Below, in pieces: positions 24,851 to 33,749 of a stretch of 64,000 nucleotides of DNA. The stretch's first letter is position 1. Each line of letters begins with the position of its first letter. The DNA is taken from positions 62,001-126,000 of the forward strand of contig JAJUJC010000003.1 in the NCBI GenBank assembly GCA_029267335.1. Direction: 5' to 3'. The DNA is from Intestinibacillus massiliensis. GTDB taxonomy: Bacteria; Bacillota; Clostridia; Oscillospirales; Butyricicoccaceae. The notes under the pieces were generated by a model. That model saw only the letters and a program-made list of their open reading frames with translations, was not told the origin of the DNA and made no database searches. The position numbers were made by a program, and so were the translations under genes.

Positions 24851-26218
24851 ATGACGATCGACCAATACTTACAAACAATCGCGGACAAGCGCGTCGCGGT
24901 GATCGGTGCGGGCGTGAGCAACCTGCCGCTCGTGCGGCTGCTGCGCGAAGCGGACATCGACGTGACCGTACACGATAAAAAAGACGCTGCCGCACTCGGT
25001 GAGATTTACGACACGCTGACCGCGCTCGGCGTTGCGACCGTGCTGGGTGAGCACTATGTGGATGCGCTCGACGAGGATGTGATTTTCCGCACCCCCGGTC
25101 TGCATCCGCGTTTTCTGGAGCACGCGCGTGCACGCGGCGCACAGATCACGAGTGAAATGGAGCTGTTTTTTGCGGTCTGCCCGTGCCGCATCATCGGTAT
25201 CACGGGTTCGGACGGCAAGACCACAACAACGACACTGGTCTGCGAAATTCTCAAGCACGCGGGGCACACCTGCCACCTCGGCGGCAATATCGGCGCGCCG
25301 CTGCTGCCGCAGGTGCGCGATATGCAGCCGACCGATCTCGCGATCGTGGAGCTGTCCTCGTTCCAGCTCATGGGCATGCAGTACAGCCCATCCGTCGCGG
25401 CGATCACCAATCTCAGCCCGAACCATCTCGACTATCACGCGGACTTTAACGAGTATGTGCAGGCGAAAACCAGTATTTTCACGCATCAGGACGAGGGAGA
25501 CCGCCTGATTCTCAATTATGACGACGAAGTCTCGCGCACGCTTTCACTCAATCAGAGTAGCGAGGTCGCGTATTGCTCCAAAAATACGATGGTGCAGGAC
25601 GGCGTTTTCCTCAAGGACGGCATCCTTTACGCCGCGTCGCACGGCGTGGCGCGTGCGCTGCTACGCGCGGAAGAAATCCGCATTCCGGGCGCGCACAACG
25701 TGTCCAACGTGATGATGGCGGCAGCGATCTGTGAGGGGCTGTGCAGCGATGCGGACATCCGCGCGGTCGCGCGGGAGTTCCCCGGCGTGCCGCACCGCAT
25801 TGAACTTGTGCGCGAAAAGGACGGCGTTCGTTACTATAATGACTCGATCGCGTCCAGTCCGACCCGCACGATCGCAGGACTCAATTCGTTCGCGAACAAG
25901 GTCATTTTGATCGCCGGCGGCTACGATAAGCACATTCCGTATGACGTGCTCGGGCTGCCCATTTGCGAGCATGTCAAGACGCTCATCCTGACCGGCGCGA
26001 CCGCGCCCAAAATCCGTGACTGTGTCGCACAGGCGCAATCGGCAGAAAAGCCTACGCTCTATGACGCGACCGATCTGGCGGACGCGGTACGGCAGGCGGC
26101 AGCGCTCGCGCACATGGGCGATGTGGTCATCATGAGCCCCGCAAGCGCGTCTTTTGACTGCTTTAAAAATTTCGTTGAACGCGGCGAGACCTTCAAAACG
26201 CTCGTCAATGCGCTGTAA
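24851..26218 (+). CDS. murD: UDP-N-acetylmuramoyl-L-alanine--D-glutamate ligase MurD
   Basis: A 455-aa Mur ligase. It begins with a Rossmann-like UDP-binding segment (VAVIGAGVSNLPLVRLLREA). The ATP loop is GITGSDGKTTTTTL (Asp where many family members have Asn), followed by ELSSFQLMGMQYSPSVAAIT and LSPNHLDYHADFNEYVQAK. The C-terminal domain has YNDSIASSPTRTIAGLNSF and the GGYDKHIPYD motif. It adds D-Glu to the peptidoglycan precursor in the cytoplasm. AGAGGGGG precedes the ATG. It stands alone rather than in a dcw cluster. Confidence 0.96.
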   Translation: MTIDQYLQTIADKRVAVIGAGVSNLPLVRLLREADIDVTVHDKKDAAALGEIYDTLTALGVATVLGEHYVDALDEDVIFRTPGLHPRFLEHARARGAQITSEMELFFAVCPCRIIGITGSDGKTTTTTLVCEILKHAGHTCHLGGNIGAPLLPQVRDMQPTDLAIVELSSFQLMGMQYSPSVAAITNLSPNHLDYHADFNEYVQAKTSIFTHQDEGDRLILNYDDEVSRTLSLNQSSEVAYCSKNTMVQDGVFLKDGILYAASHGVARALLRAEEIRIPGAHNVSNVMMAAAICEGLCSDADIRAVAREFPGVPHRIELVREKDGVRYYNDSIASSPTRTIAGLNSFANKVILIAGGYDKHIPYDVLGLPICEHVKTLILTGATAPKIRDCVAQAQSAEKPTLYDATDLADAVRQAAALAHMGDVVIMSPASASFDCFKNFVERGETFKTLVNAL

Positions 26219-26230
26219 CGTATGCGCAGC

Positions 26231-26272
26231 GGCCCGCAGGGTTCGGCTTTTGCCGGATTCTGCGGGCTTTTT
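26231..26272 (+). terminator. Terminator of murD
   Basis: GCCCGCAG (26232-26239) pairs with CTGCGGGC (26260-26267), with an inner CGGC/GCCG stem, followed by T5. Confidence 0.85.
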
Positions 26273-26394
26273 GCTGCCCAAGGAAGAGAGACAGGACAAG
26301 AATGGACACGGTTTTTTACAAAAAAGATAGTATACAGGAACAAAATATGATAAAATAAAAATAACTATATCAATTATGGATGCGGAATGAAACC

Positions 26395-28950
26395 ATGAAA
26401 AAGCTTGTTATCGGCATTTTGGCGCATGTGGACGCGGGCAAGACCACGCTGTCGGAGGCGCTGCTGTATCGCTCGGGCGCGCTTGCACGGCTCGGGCGCG
26501 TCGACCATCGGGATGCGTTTCTCGATACCGAAGCGATCGAACGCGAACGCGGCATCACGATTTTTTCCAAGCAGGCGATTTTCCCGCTCGGAGAGCGTGA
26601 GGTCACGCTGCTCGATACGCCGGGGCATGTGGATTTTTCCGCGGAAATGGAGCGCACGCTCGCGGTGCTCGACTGTGCGATCCTGGTTGTCAGCGGTACG
26701 GACGGCGTACAGGGACACACCCATACGCTGTGGCGGCTGCTCAAGCAGCACCGCGTGCCGACCTTTGTGTTCATCAATAAAATGGATCTGTCGGGTGCGG
26801 ATCGTCCGGCGCGTCTGCGCGAGCTGAACGAGCGGCTGGGCGGGGGATTTGTAGATTTTGGTACGGCGCAGGACGCGCTGTACGAGAACATGGCGCTGTG
26901 CGACGAGACGCTACTGTCGCGCTATCTGGAGCGCGGTACGGTGGAGCAGGAGGAAATTGCATCCCTCATTATGGAGCGCAAGATGTTTCCGTGCTTTTTC
27001 GGTGCGGCACTGCGGCTCGATGGGGTAGACGCGCTGCTCGACGGACTGTCGGGCTATGCCCGTACGCCCGACTACCCTGCGGAATTTGCCGCGCAAGTGT
27101 TCAAGGTGTCGCGCGATGCACAGGGTAACCGTCTCACCTTCCTCAAGGTGACGGGCGGCGCACTTTCGGTGCGTGATGCGCTGTCTTACGGGGCGTTACA
27201 GGAGAAGATCAGTCAGATTCGGCTGTATTCGGGCGCAAAATTCCGCCCCATCGACCGCGCGGAAGCGGGAACGGTCTGCGCGGTGACCGGACTGAGTGCG
27301 GCAACGCCCGGCATGGGACTGGGCGCGGGACACGGCGCGCCGCCTGCCGTTTTGACGCCGGTTCTGACCTATCGCATGTGCCTGCCGCCGGACGCGGATG
27401 CACATGTGCTGCTGCAAAAGCTGCGCCGGCTCGAAGAGGAAGATCCACAGCTCAATCTGGTGTGGAACGAAGCCCTCGGAGAGATCCATGTGCGGCTGAT
27501 GGGGGAAGTACAGCTCGAGATCCTGACCCGTATGATCGCGGAGCGGTTCGACGTAGCGGTGACCTTTGACGAGGGCGGGGTCGTCTATCGCGAGACCATC
27601 GCAGATGCTGTGCTCGGTATCGGGCACTTTGAACCGCTGCGGCACTATGCCGAGGTACAACTGCTGCTCGAGCCGGGGGAATGCGGCAGCGGAATCGTGC
27701 TTGCCACAGACTGCGATGCGGACATGCTTGCGGTAAACTGGCAGCGGCTCGTGCTCACCCATCTGGAGGAGCGCGAGCATCCGGGGGTGCTGCTCGGTGC
27801 GCCCATTACGGATGTGAAGATCACGCTCGTCGCGGGACGGGCGCACCTGAAGCACACCGAGGGCGGCGATTTCCGTCAGGCGACCTATCGTGCGGTGCGG
27901 CAGGGACTGATGCAGGCACACAGCGTGCTCCTCGAGCCGTACTATGCATTTCGGCTCGAACTGCCTGCGGGTGCGGTCGGGCGCGCCATGAGCGATGTCC
28001 AGCGCATGTCCGGTTCGTTTGACCCACCTGAGGTACACGGCGACACCGCTGTTTTACAGGGGGCCGTGCCGGTCGTCACAATGCGCGGCTATGCGGCGGA
28101 GGTTGCGGCGTACACGGGCGGCGTCGGCAGATTGAGCCTGTCACCCGACGGCTACCGTCCCTGCCACAACGCCGAGGAAGTCATCGCACAAGTCGGCTAT
28201 GATCCTGTGCGGGATACTGCAAATCCACCCGATTCGGTGTTCTGCGCGCACGGTGCGGGCTATACGGTCAAGTGGGACGAGGTTGCGGCGCACGCGCATG
28301 TGCAAACCGATGTACTGCGTCCGCATACGGAAGAACCGGAATCGCTGAGGGGGGAGCGGTCGTCCAGTGCGCTGTCGGCTTTCGGGGAGGACAAGGAGCT
28401 GCTCGCGATTTTCGAGCGCACCTACGGTCCGGTGAAAAACCGCGGTATGGACGCGCTGCAAAGCGTGCGCAAGCTTACGCTGCCTAATGATCCGCTGCCC
28501 GCGACGCGCATTCGGCAGGACGATTATCTGCTCGTCGACGGCTACAACATTATTTTCGCATGGGATGAGCTGCGCGGCATGGACGATCTCAATGCTGCAC
28601 GGGCTGCGCTGCTCGATATTCTGAGCAATTTCCGTGCGGTGCGCCGCTGTCATATCATCGTCGTATTTGACGCCTATAAGGTCAAGGGCGGCGTCCGATC
28701 ACTCGAAAAGCTATACGGGCTGGATGTGGTCTACACCAAGGAGGCGGAGACTGCGGATATGTATATCGAGCAGGCGTCCTACGATCTGTCGCGGCAGCGT
28801 CGCGTGCGTGTGGCGACCTCGGACGGACTGGAGCAAATGATTATTCTGGGGCACGGTGCAGAGCGTCTGTCCGCGACCGACCTGCACTGGGAGATCGAAC
28901 AGGTGCGCCGACAACTCGGCGAAATCATACAGGCACTGGATAAACGTTGA
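26395..28950 (+). CDS. TetM/EF-G-like translational GTPase fused to a Rae1/YacP-like NYN domain
   Basis: An 851-aa fusion. Residues about 1-665 are a TetM/EF-G-type GTPase: G1 AHVDAGKTT, switch I ERERGITIF, G3 LLDTPGHVDF, G4 INKMD, then domains II-V including HTEGGDFRQATYRAV and LLEPYYAFRLELPAGAVGRA that parallel Tet(M) domain IV. Residues about 707-848 form a second domain with LLVDGYNIIFAWDELRGMDD, HIIVVFDAYKVKGG, VVYTKEAETADMYIEQ and VRVATSDGLEQMIILG, the Asp-rich motifs of YacP/Rae1 NYN nucleases. Rae1 cleaves mRNA in the ribosomal A site, so the fusion suggests a ribosome-targeted rescue or quality-control factor. The ATG at 26395 aligns with the Tet(M) start; an in-frame ATG at 26380 adds five residues. 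The ribosome site is weak. Drug resistance is not implied. Confidence 0.85.
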   Translation: MKKLVIGILAHVDAGKTTLSEALLYRSGALARLGRVDHRDAFLDTEAIERERGITIFSKQAIFPLGEREVTLLDTPGHVDFSAEMERTLAVLDCAILVVSGTDGVQGHTHTLWRLLKQHRVPTFVFINKMDLSGADRPARLRELNERLGGGFVDFGTAQDALYENMALCDETLLSRYLERGTVEQEEIASLIMERKMFPCFFGAALRLDGVDALLDGLSGYARTPDYPAEFAAQVFKVSRDAQGNRLTFLKVTGGALSVRDALSYGALQEKISQIRLYSGAKFRPIDRAEAGTVCAVTGLSAATPGMGLGAGHGAPPAVLTPVLTYRMCLPPDADAHVLLQKLRRLEEEDPQLNLVWNEALGEIHVRLMGEVQLEILTRMIAERFDVAVTFDEGGVVYRETIADAVLGIGHFEPLRHYAEVQLLLEPGECGSGIVLATDCDADMLAVNWQRLVLTHLEEREHPGVLLGAPITDVKITLVAGRAHLKHTEGGDFRQATYRAVRQGLMQAHSVLLEPYYAFRLELPAGAVGRAMSDVQRMSGSFDPPEVHGDTAVLQGAVPVVTMRGYAAEVAAYTGGVGRLSLSPDGYRPCHNAEEVIAQVGYDPVRDTANPPDSVFCAHGAGYTVKWDEVAAHAHVQTDVLRPHTEEPESLRGERSSSALSAFGEDKELLAIFERTYGPVKNRGMDALQSVRKLTLPNDPLPATRIRQDDYLLVDGYNIIFAWDELRGMDDLNAARAALLDILSNFRAVRRCHIIVVFDAYKVKGGVRSLEKLYGLDVVYTKEAETADMYIEQASYDLSRQRRVRVATSDGLEQMIILGHGAERLSATDLHWEIEQVRRQLGEIIQALDKR

Positions 28951-28965
28951 GGATGCCCGACGGGG

Positions 28966-29020
28966 AACGGCGCTTTACTGCCGTGAGGCAGCATGGTACA
29001 AATGGCATGCGCCGTTTTTA
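28966..29020 (+). terminator. Structured terminator-like region after the GTPase-NYN gene
   Basis: AACGGCGC (28966-28973) pairs with GCGCCGTT (29009-29016), enclosing a smaller CTGCC/GGCAG stem, followed by TTT. An alternative pairing with the next AACGGCGC copy is possible. The rest of the 153-base gap shows nothing else apart from a GGGGG ribosome site for the next gene. Confidence 0.6.
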
Positions 29021-29103
29021 AACGGCGCAGCCGCGTGAAACGCGCAGCAATCTGCCGCTGATAGATCGGCAACTGACAGCTACAGCGGTCTTGGGGGAAT
29101 TTC

Positions 29104-31809
29104 ATGAAGAAGCACTACGAAGCAGTGGTAGAAAAACTGTTCACACGGCAGACAATCGCACTGGCACTGGCGGGACTGCTGCTGAATCTGTTCCTTACGC
29201 GTTTGGTGACGGTGCTTCACGCGCCACTCTATCTGGACACGGTGGGCAGTATTGTTGTCGGTGCGCTCGCAGGTCCGCTACCCGGCATGGCGGTAGCGTT
29301 TTTGTCCAATGTCGTCCGTGCGCTTGCCGACCCAATTACCCAGTATTACGGGGTGCTTGCGGTACTCATCGCGCTGTGTGCCGCCTGCTTTTCCGCTCGC
29401 GGCTGGCTGCGCAGCAAAGCGGGCTGTGCGGCGGCGGCAGTCTGTTTCCTGTGCATCGGGGGCGTAATGGGCAGCGGGCTGACGTGGCTGCTGTATGGCG
29501 GTATGGGGGAGGGGATCTCCGCGCCGTATGCACAGTGGTTGTACACGCGCGGTCTGTCTGTATTTTGGGCGCAGTTTCTCGCAGATGTCGTGATCGACAC
29601 GGTGGACAAGTTCTTGACCATGCTGCTGGTCTATCAGTTCCTGCGCCATTATCCGCGCAGACTGTATGACTGCTTTCCGCTCAGCTATCTGTATGACCGT
29701 GATGACGAGGCGCAGCATCAGGTGTGGTGCCGGCAGCGGTCGCACTATCGTGTCCACTCCGTGCACACGCGGGTGGTGTCCCTGCTTGCGCTGTCCGTTC
29801 TCGCACTCGGTACGCTGTCGACGACGGTAGGCGTGCTGTACTATCAGCGTGCGGAGCGGCAGCAGTACATCATCAAGGCATCGGATGCCGCCAGACAGGC
29901 TGCACAGCTCATTGACAGCCGTCGCGTTGCCGCCTATTTGGAGCAGGGCAGGAACGCGGAGGGCTATGTCGAGACCGAGCAGAAGCTCTATGCCCTGTAT
30001 CGCAATACGACCAATTTATCCTATCTATATGTCTATCAGGTGCGCGAGGATGGAAATCATGTCGTGTTTGATCTGGATACCTCAAAAATACCCGGAGACA
30101 AGCCTGGAGCCCGCATCGACTTTGATCCGGATTTTGTGAAATATCGACCGCAAATGCTGCTCGGAGCCTATATTCCGCCTGTGCTGTCACACAGTAAGTA
30201 TGGTTGGCTCATCACCGCTTATTATCCGATTCGCAACGATTTGGGTACGACGGTGGCATACGCCTGCGCCGATATTGCCACGATGCAGTATGTTCGCGGC
30301 ATCCTGAGTTATATCATCCAACTGATCGGCGTGCAGTTTACAGTGTGCATGCTGATCCTTGCGCTGACCATTCAACTGGTCCGCCGCCGCGTCGTCGATC
30401 CCATCAACACGATCGTGCAGCAGTCGATTGCGTTTGACAGTATGAATCCTGAGCGTTGGTTGACGAGTGCGCAGTGGCTGGAACGCGTGCCGGTCACGAC
30501 AGGCGATGAAATCGAGACCTTGTATCAGACCGTGTGCAAGGTCGAGGAGAATGTCGCGCAAAATATGATACGCATTCGGCAATCCGAGGAGATCGAGCGC
30601 ACCAATCGTGAACTTGAGGAGGCGATTCGCCGTGCAGATGGGGAAAACGCCGCAAAAACCGAGTTTTACTCGCGCATGAGCCACGATATGCGCACGCCGA
30701 TGAATGCGATCATCGGTCTCGTCAAATTATCGGAGCAGGAAAAAGAAATCAGTGTCCTACAGGATAATTTGCACAAGATCGGGGAAGCGGGCGGCTATCT
30801 GCTCGGTCTCATTAACGATACGCTCGATATGAATAAGTTGGAGCAAAACAAGCTGACGCTGCATCCGGAACCGGTGAACGCACAAACGCTGCTCGAAAGC
30901 GTATTTTCCATGCTGATACCGTCCATGCAAGAAAAGGGAATACACTTTAAAACCGTGAATCGCGATGTGCCTCTGAACGTCTGCATTTTGGTCGATGCGT
31001 TGCGGCTCAAACAAATTTTCATGAATCTTGTGTCAAACGCGATTAAGTTTACGCCGACAGGCGGGATGATCACGTTTACGCTTGAAAAACGCGGAGAGAG
31101 CGAAAAATGTGTACATGGTCGCTTTATTTTGCGGGATACGGGCGTGGGAATGAGTGAGGAGTTCCTGCAAAACGGCATCTTTCAGCCGTTTGCGCAGGAG
31201 CATAACAGCCTGACCACGCAGTACGCCGGGACGGGATTAGGACTTGCGATCGTCAAGAATCTGGTGGAACTGATGGGTGGCAGCATCTCGGTCGAGAGCA
31301 GGCTCGGACAGGGGACGACCTTTGTCGTCGAGCTGGACTTTGCGCTTGCACAGGCAGAGGGGACAGACGCTTCCAAACAGCATGCGGCGTGCCAAAACCC
31401 GCGGCAGGCTTTGCAGGGGAAACGGATCCTGTTGGCAGAGGATAATGCACTCAATACCGAGATCGCGACAAGATTGCTCGAAAGCGCAGACGCTATCGTG
31501 GAGCATGTGGTCAATGGGCGGGAGGCGGTAGACCGTTTTGCACGGTCGTCGATCGGTCATTTTGATGCGGTGCTCATGGATATCCGCATGCCTGTGATGG
31601 ATGGAATCACCGCGACTTGCCGTATTCGTGCATTACCGCGCGAGGATGCGCAGACCGTTCCGATCATCGCAATGACGGCGAACGCTTACGACGAGGATCG
31701 CGAGCAGACGCGTGCGGCGGGAATGAATGCGCATCTTGCGAAACCGATCGATGTGCCGGAGTTTTATCAGGTGCTGATCGAATTGGTCGCAGGTGCACAA
31801 CAAGAATAG
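29104..31809 (+). CDS. Hybrid sensor histidine kinase with S-component-like membrane domain
   Basis: A 901-aa membrane kinase. Residues about 15-190 have 5-6 helices with PLYLDTVGSIVVGALAGPLP and GMAVAFLSNVV, which resemble ECF S-component membrane proteins rather than ordinary sensor TMs. A further TM (about 228-250), an extracytoplasmic sensor region (about 250-400) and a TM (about 404-425) follow. The cytoplasm holds a coiled coil, HisKA with FYSRMSHDMRTPMNAIIG (His near 525), HATPase (NLVSNAIKFTPTGG, GTGLGLAIVKNLVELMGG), and a receiver with VLMDIRMPVMDG (Asp near 824) and IIAMTANAYDED. Output is probably a phosphorelay to an unlinked protein. The diguanylate cyclase gene converges on it. 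Confidence 0.88.
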   Translation: MKKHYEAVVEKLFTRQTIALALAGLLLNLFLTRLVTVLHAPLYLDTVGSIVVGALAGPLPGMAVAFLSNVVRALADPITQYYGVLAVLIALCAACFSARGWLRSKAGCAAAAVCFLCIGGVMGSGLTWLLYGGMGEGISAPYAQWLYTRGLSVFWAQFLADVVIDTVDKFLTMLLVYQFLRHYPRRLYDCFPLSYLYDRDDEAQHQVWCRQRSHYRVHSVHTRVVSLLALSVLALGTLSTTVGVLYYQRAERQQYIIKASDAARQAAQLIDSRRVAAYLEQGRNAEGYVETEQKLYALYRNTTNLSYLYVYQVREDGNHVVFDLDTSKIPGDKPGARIDFDPDFVKYRPQMLLGAYIPPVLSHSKYGWLITAYYPIRNDLGTTVAYACADIATMQYVRGILSYIIQLIGVQFTVCMLILALTIQLVRRRVVDPINTIVQQSIAFDSMNPERWLTSAQWLERVPVTTGDEIETLYQTVCKVEENVAQNMIRIRQSEEIERTNRELEEAIRRADGENAAKTEFYSRMSHDMRTPMNAIIGLVKLSEQEKEISVLQDNLHKIGEAGGYLLGLINDTLDMNKLEQNKLTLHPEPVNAQTLLESVFSMLIPSMQEKGIHFKTVNRDVPLNVCILVDALRLKQIFMNLVSNAIKFTPTGGMITFTLEKRGESEKCVHGRFILRDTGVGMSEEFLQNGIFQPFAQEHNSLTTQYAGTGLGLAIVKNLVELMGGSISVESRLGQGTTFVVELDFALAQAEGTDASKQHAACQNPRQALQGKRILLAEDNALNTEIATRLLESADAIVEHVVNGREAVDRFARSSIGHFDAVLMDIRMPVMDGITATCRIRALPREDAQTVPIIAMTANAYDEDREQTRAAGMNAHLAKPIDVPEFYQVLIELVAGAQQE

Positions 31810-31814
31810 ACGAA

Positions 31815-31850
31815 AGAGGGCGGCTGTGAAGTGACACAGCCGCCCTCTTG
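31815..31850. terminator. Bidirectional terminator
   Basis: A 14-bp perfect stem (AAGAGGGCGGCTGT, 31815-31828, with its complement at 31836-31849) between the convergent kinase and GGDEF genes. The T-tracts are short. Confidence 0.75.
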
Positions 31851-33440
31851 TTACGAGTCGATGGAATTGTCGCGAATGACTTGTAGATGTTGCTTGATGA
31901 TACGCTTTTCACTGTACATTTTTTCGTCCGCACGATTGACAATGGTATCAATATAATCCGGACCGTTGTAATGCATCGTCTCGATACCGTGGCTGGCACT
32001 GACGAGATAGCGTCGATCTTCGGTCTCGTTGATCTGCTGCAAGCGCTGCGCAATGCGTGTCCAAATTTCCTCTGCCTGCGCTTCATCGAGTCCGTAAAAG
32101 ACGATGATAAATTCGTCGCCGCCCAGACGCGCGAGAAAATCGTTCGCGCGGATATTGCTCCGGATCGCGTCAACGATCGTCAGAATGAGCGCGTCGCCGG
32201 TCTCGTGCCCGAGGTAATCATTGACCTCTTTCAGCCCGTTGATGTCGATGAAACACAAACTCATGGGCAGATTGCTTTTGCGCAGCTCCTGATAGAGCTG
32301 ACCCATGCGTTCAAAACCCGCGCGGCGATTATAAATACCGGTCATGGTATCATATTCGGAAAAATATTTGATGCGTTCCTTTTCCATTTGGCGCATGGAT
32401 AAGAAGATGGCAAGCGAGAGCGACAAAAGCGCAAGCAGCAGGTAAACAAACGCACTGCGGTGCATTGCGATGCGTACCATCTGTGCGTTTCCACGGGTAA
32501 AAAGTGCACCGCTTGGCGAGGAAGACGTAATGTGCGAGACAATGAAATAATCGCCCTCGCCAAGGACGATCGAATATCCGGCAGCAGTAGACAGCACATC
32601 ATTCTCCGCAAAAACGCGTGCATAACTCAGGAAGCCGTTCGGTGTAATGAAATCGCCCTGATTCTCCATTTGCATGGTTTGCCATTCGTTCGGAAATTCT
32701 GCGGCAAAACTGACGGAAGTACGCTCCGGATACATGAATGCCCATTCTTTGCTGCTGTCATTTTTATTGTACAGCCAGTAGCCGGCCGCATTGAGCAGAT
32801 ACACATTATCAAGACTGGTGCTCGACAGCTTTTTCACCTGATCGAGAATATCGTTTGCCAAGTAATTGAGAACGATCACGCCCTGAAGGTTCCCGTCCGT
32901 CCCAAAGTAGGGGGTGGAAAGCCGCAGCATAGGCTTGATCGGCTGTTCAATTTCATTGTTTTCCACATTGAGATCCAGTGTGGAAATATAGATTTGATTC
33001 TGCTGCAGACCGATGGTATCCGTGAAATAGGGACGATTCCTTTTGTTTTGCAGAAATTGGGGTTTGACCGCATAGGAGCCGTCGGATGCATAGTTGATGC
33101 GTATGATTTCATTGCCGGCCAGATCAAGATAACGGATCTGATCATATATTTTTTTGCGGTTGGCAAAGGCGATCCATTCCTGCTGCAATTCGTGAAAATC
33201 CGAATGGTAAGTCTTGCTGAGGCTCAGACTGTCCGAAATAAAGAGTACATCTGAAATCAGGCGGCTGACCTTTGCACTCATCATCGTTTTGGTAACGTCT
33301 GCGAGCTTTTCTTCGTTGCCTACGATCTCACTGCGATGGATGGCATCTGATTTGCTTTCCAGCATCAGTGAAAACGGCAAATAAATCGCGCTGAGTATCA
33401 TGAACAGTACAAGCGTATAGCATAGTATTTTCTTTCGCAT
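31851..33440 (-). CDS. Membrane diguanylate cyclase (sensor-GGDEF)
   Basis: A 529-aa protein: TM1 at about residues 5-25, a large extracytoplasmic sensor region of Cache-like organisation (about 30-300), TM2 (about 320-340, FVYLLLALLSLSLAIFL), then a GGDEF domain. The active site is ARLGGDEFIIVF, intact, and an RxxD inhibitory site (RAND) lies five residues before it, so product inhibition is likely. It makes c-di-GMP. The ATG at 33440 has GGGGGA 6-7 bases upstream; the longer frame from 33488 adds 16 residues without a site. An extended -10 at 33525-33517 precedes it. Confidence 0.92.
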   Translation of the reverse strand: MRKKILCYTLVLFMILSAIYLPFSLMLESKSDAIHRSEIVGNEEKLADVTKTMMSAKVSRLISDVLFISDSLSLSKTYHSDFHELQQEWIAFANRKKIYDQIRYLDLAGNEIIRINYASDGSYAVKPQFLQNKRNRPYFTDTIGLQQNQIYISTLDLNVENNEIEQPIKPMLRLSTPYFGTDGNLQGVIVLNYLANDILDQVKKLSSTSLDNVYLLNAAGYWLYNKNDSSKEWAFMYPERTSVSFAAEFPNEWQTMQMENQGDFITPNGFLSYARVFAENDVLSTAAGYSIVLGEGDYFIVSHITSSSPSGALFTRGNAQMVRIAMHRSAFVYLLLALLSLSLAIFLSMRQMEKERIKYFSEYDTMTGIYNRRAGFERMGQLYQELRKSNLPMSLCFIDINGLKEVNDYLGHETGDALILTIVDAIRSNIRANDFLARLGGDEFIIVFYGLDEAQAEEIWTRIAQRLQQINETEDRRYLVSASHGIETMHYNGPDYIDTIVNRADEKMYSEKRIIKQHLQVIRDNSIDS

Positions 33441-33516
33441 GGAAAATCCCCCGTCATCCGATCGTACCGCCTGAGAGCAAGCCCCCACTTTTGCACAGGC
33501 GATGCAGTATGATTTT

Positions 33517-33525
33517 ATTATATCA
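33517..33525 (-). promoter_or_regulatory. Extended -10 promoter of the diguanylate cyclase gene
   Basis: TGATATAAT on the minus strand (TG-N-TATAAT), about 77 bases before the ATG. No good -35 box. Between here and 33637 nothing further is seen. Confidence 0.5.
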
Positions 33526-33636
33526 TATTTTGCGAAATGATAACAGCCTGTGCAACATTTTCACAAAGCGTGCCGTAAAAAGATTCATGAAAAAAATCGC
33601 GGGTTCTGTAAGGGTGAAAAAATGATAAGACGCAAT

Positions 33637-33676
33637 AAAAAAAGCCGTCTTCTCATCAGAAAAGACGGCTTTTTTT
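33637..33676 (-). terminator. Terminator next to the tRNA 3'-end copy
   Basis: AAAAAAAGCCGTCTT and its complement (33637-33651 with about 33662-33676) form a strong hairpin with T7 on the minus strand. It lies 2 bases beyond the duplicated tRNA CCA end, as a tRNA terminator would, and now can stop the AT-rich orphan gene. Confidence 0.85.
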
Positions 33677-33678
33677 AA

Positions 33679-33701
33679 TGGTCCGAGTGACAGGAATTGA
33701 A
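33679..33701 (-). repeat. Copy of the tRNA-Pro 3' end (putative displaced attachment site)
   Basis: These 23 bases match the 3' end of the tRNA-Pro gene (35406-35428) at 22 of 23 positions, including the terminal CCA and T-arm. On the minus strand it reads T-loop TTCAATT, then CCTGT and CACTCGGACCA. The one mismatch is in the T-loop. The rest of the tRNA is absent. This is the pattern left when an element inserts into a tRNA 3' end and carries its own replacement. Confidence 0.75.
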
Positions 33702-33749
33702 AAAAGTCAGTCATATCAATGGTTTGCAGGCAATTGGAAAGCTGTATTA

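Noticed and set aside
24446-24978. Plus-strand frames through the rnpB region
   Set aside because: They lie across RNase P RNA and its promoter.
26395-28950. Calling this gene a tetracycline-resistance determinant
   Set aside because: The GTPase resembles Tet(M) but has a C-terminal nuclease-like domain and a chromosomal housekeeping context; resistance cannot be inferred.
33679-33701. A second complete tRNA gene
   Set aside because: Only the T-arm and acceptor 3' strand are present; the sequence beyond 33701 cannot form the rest of a tRNA.
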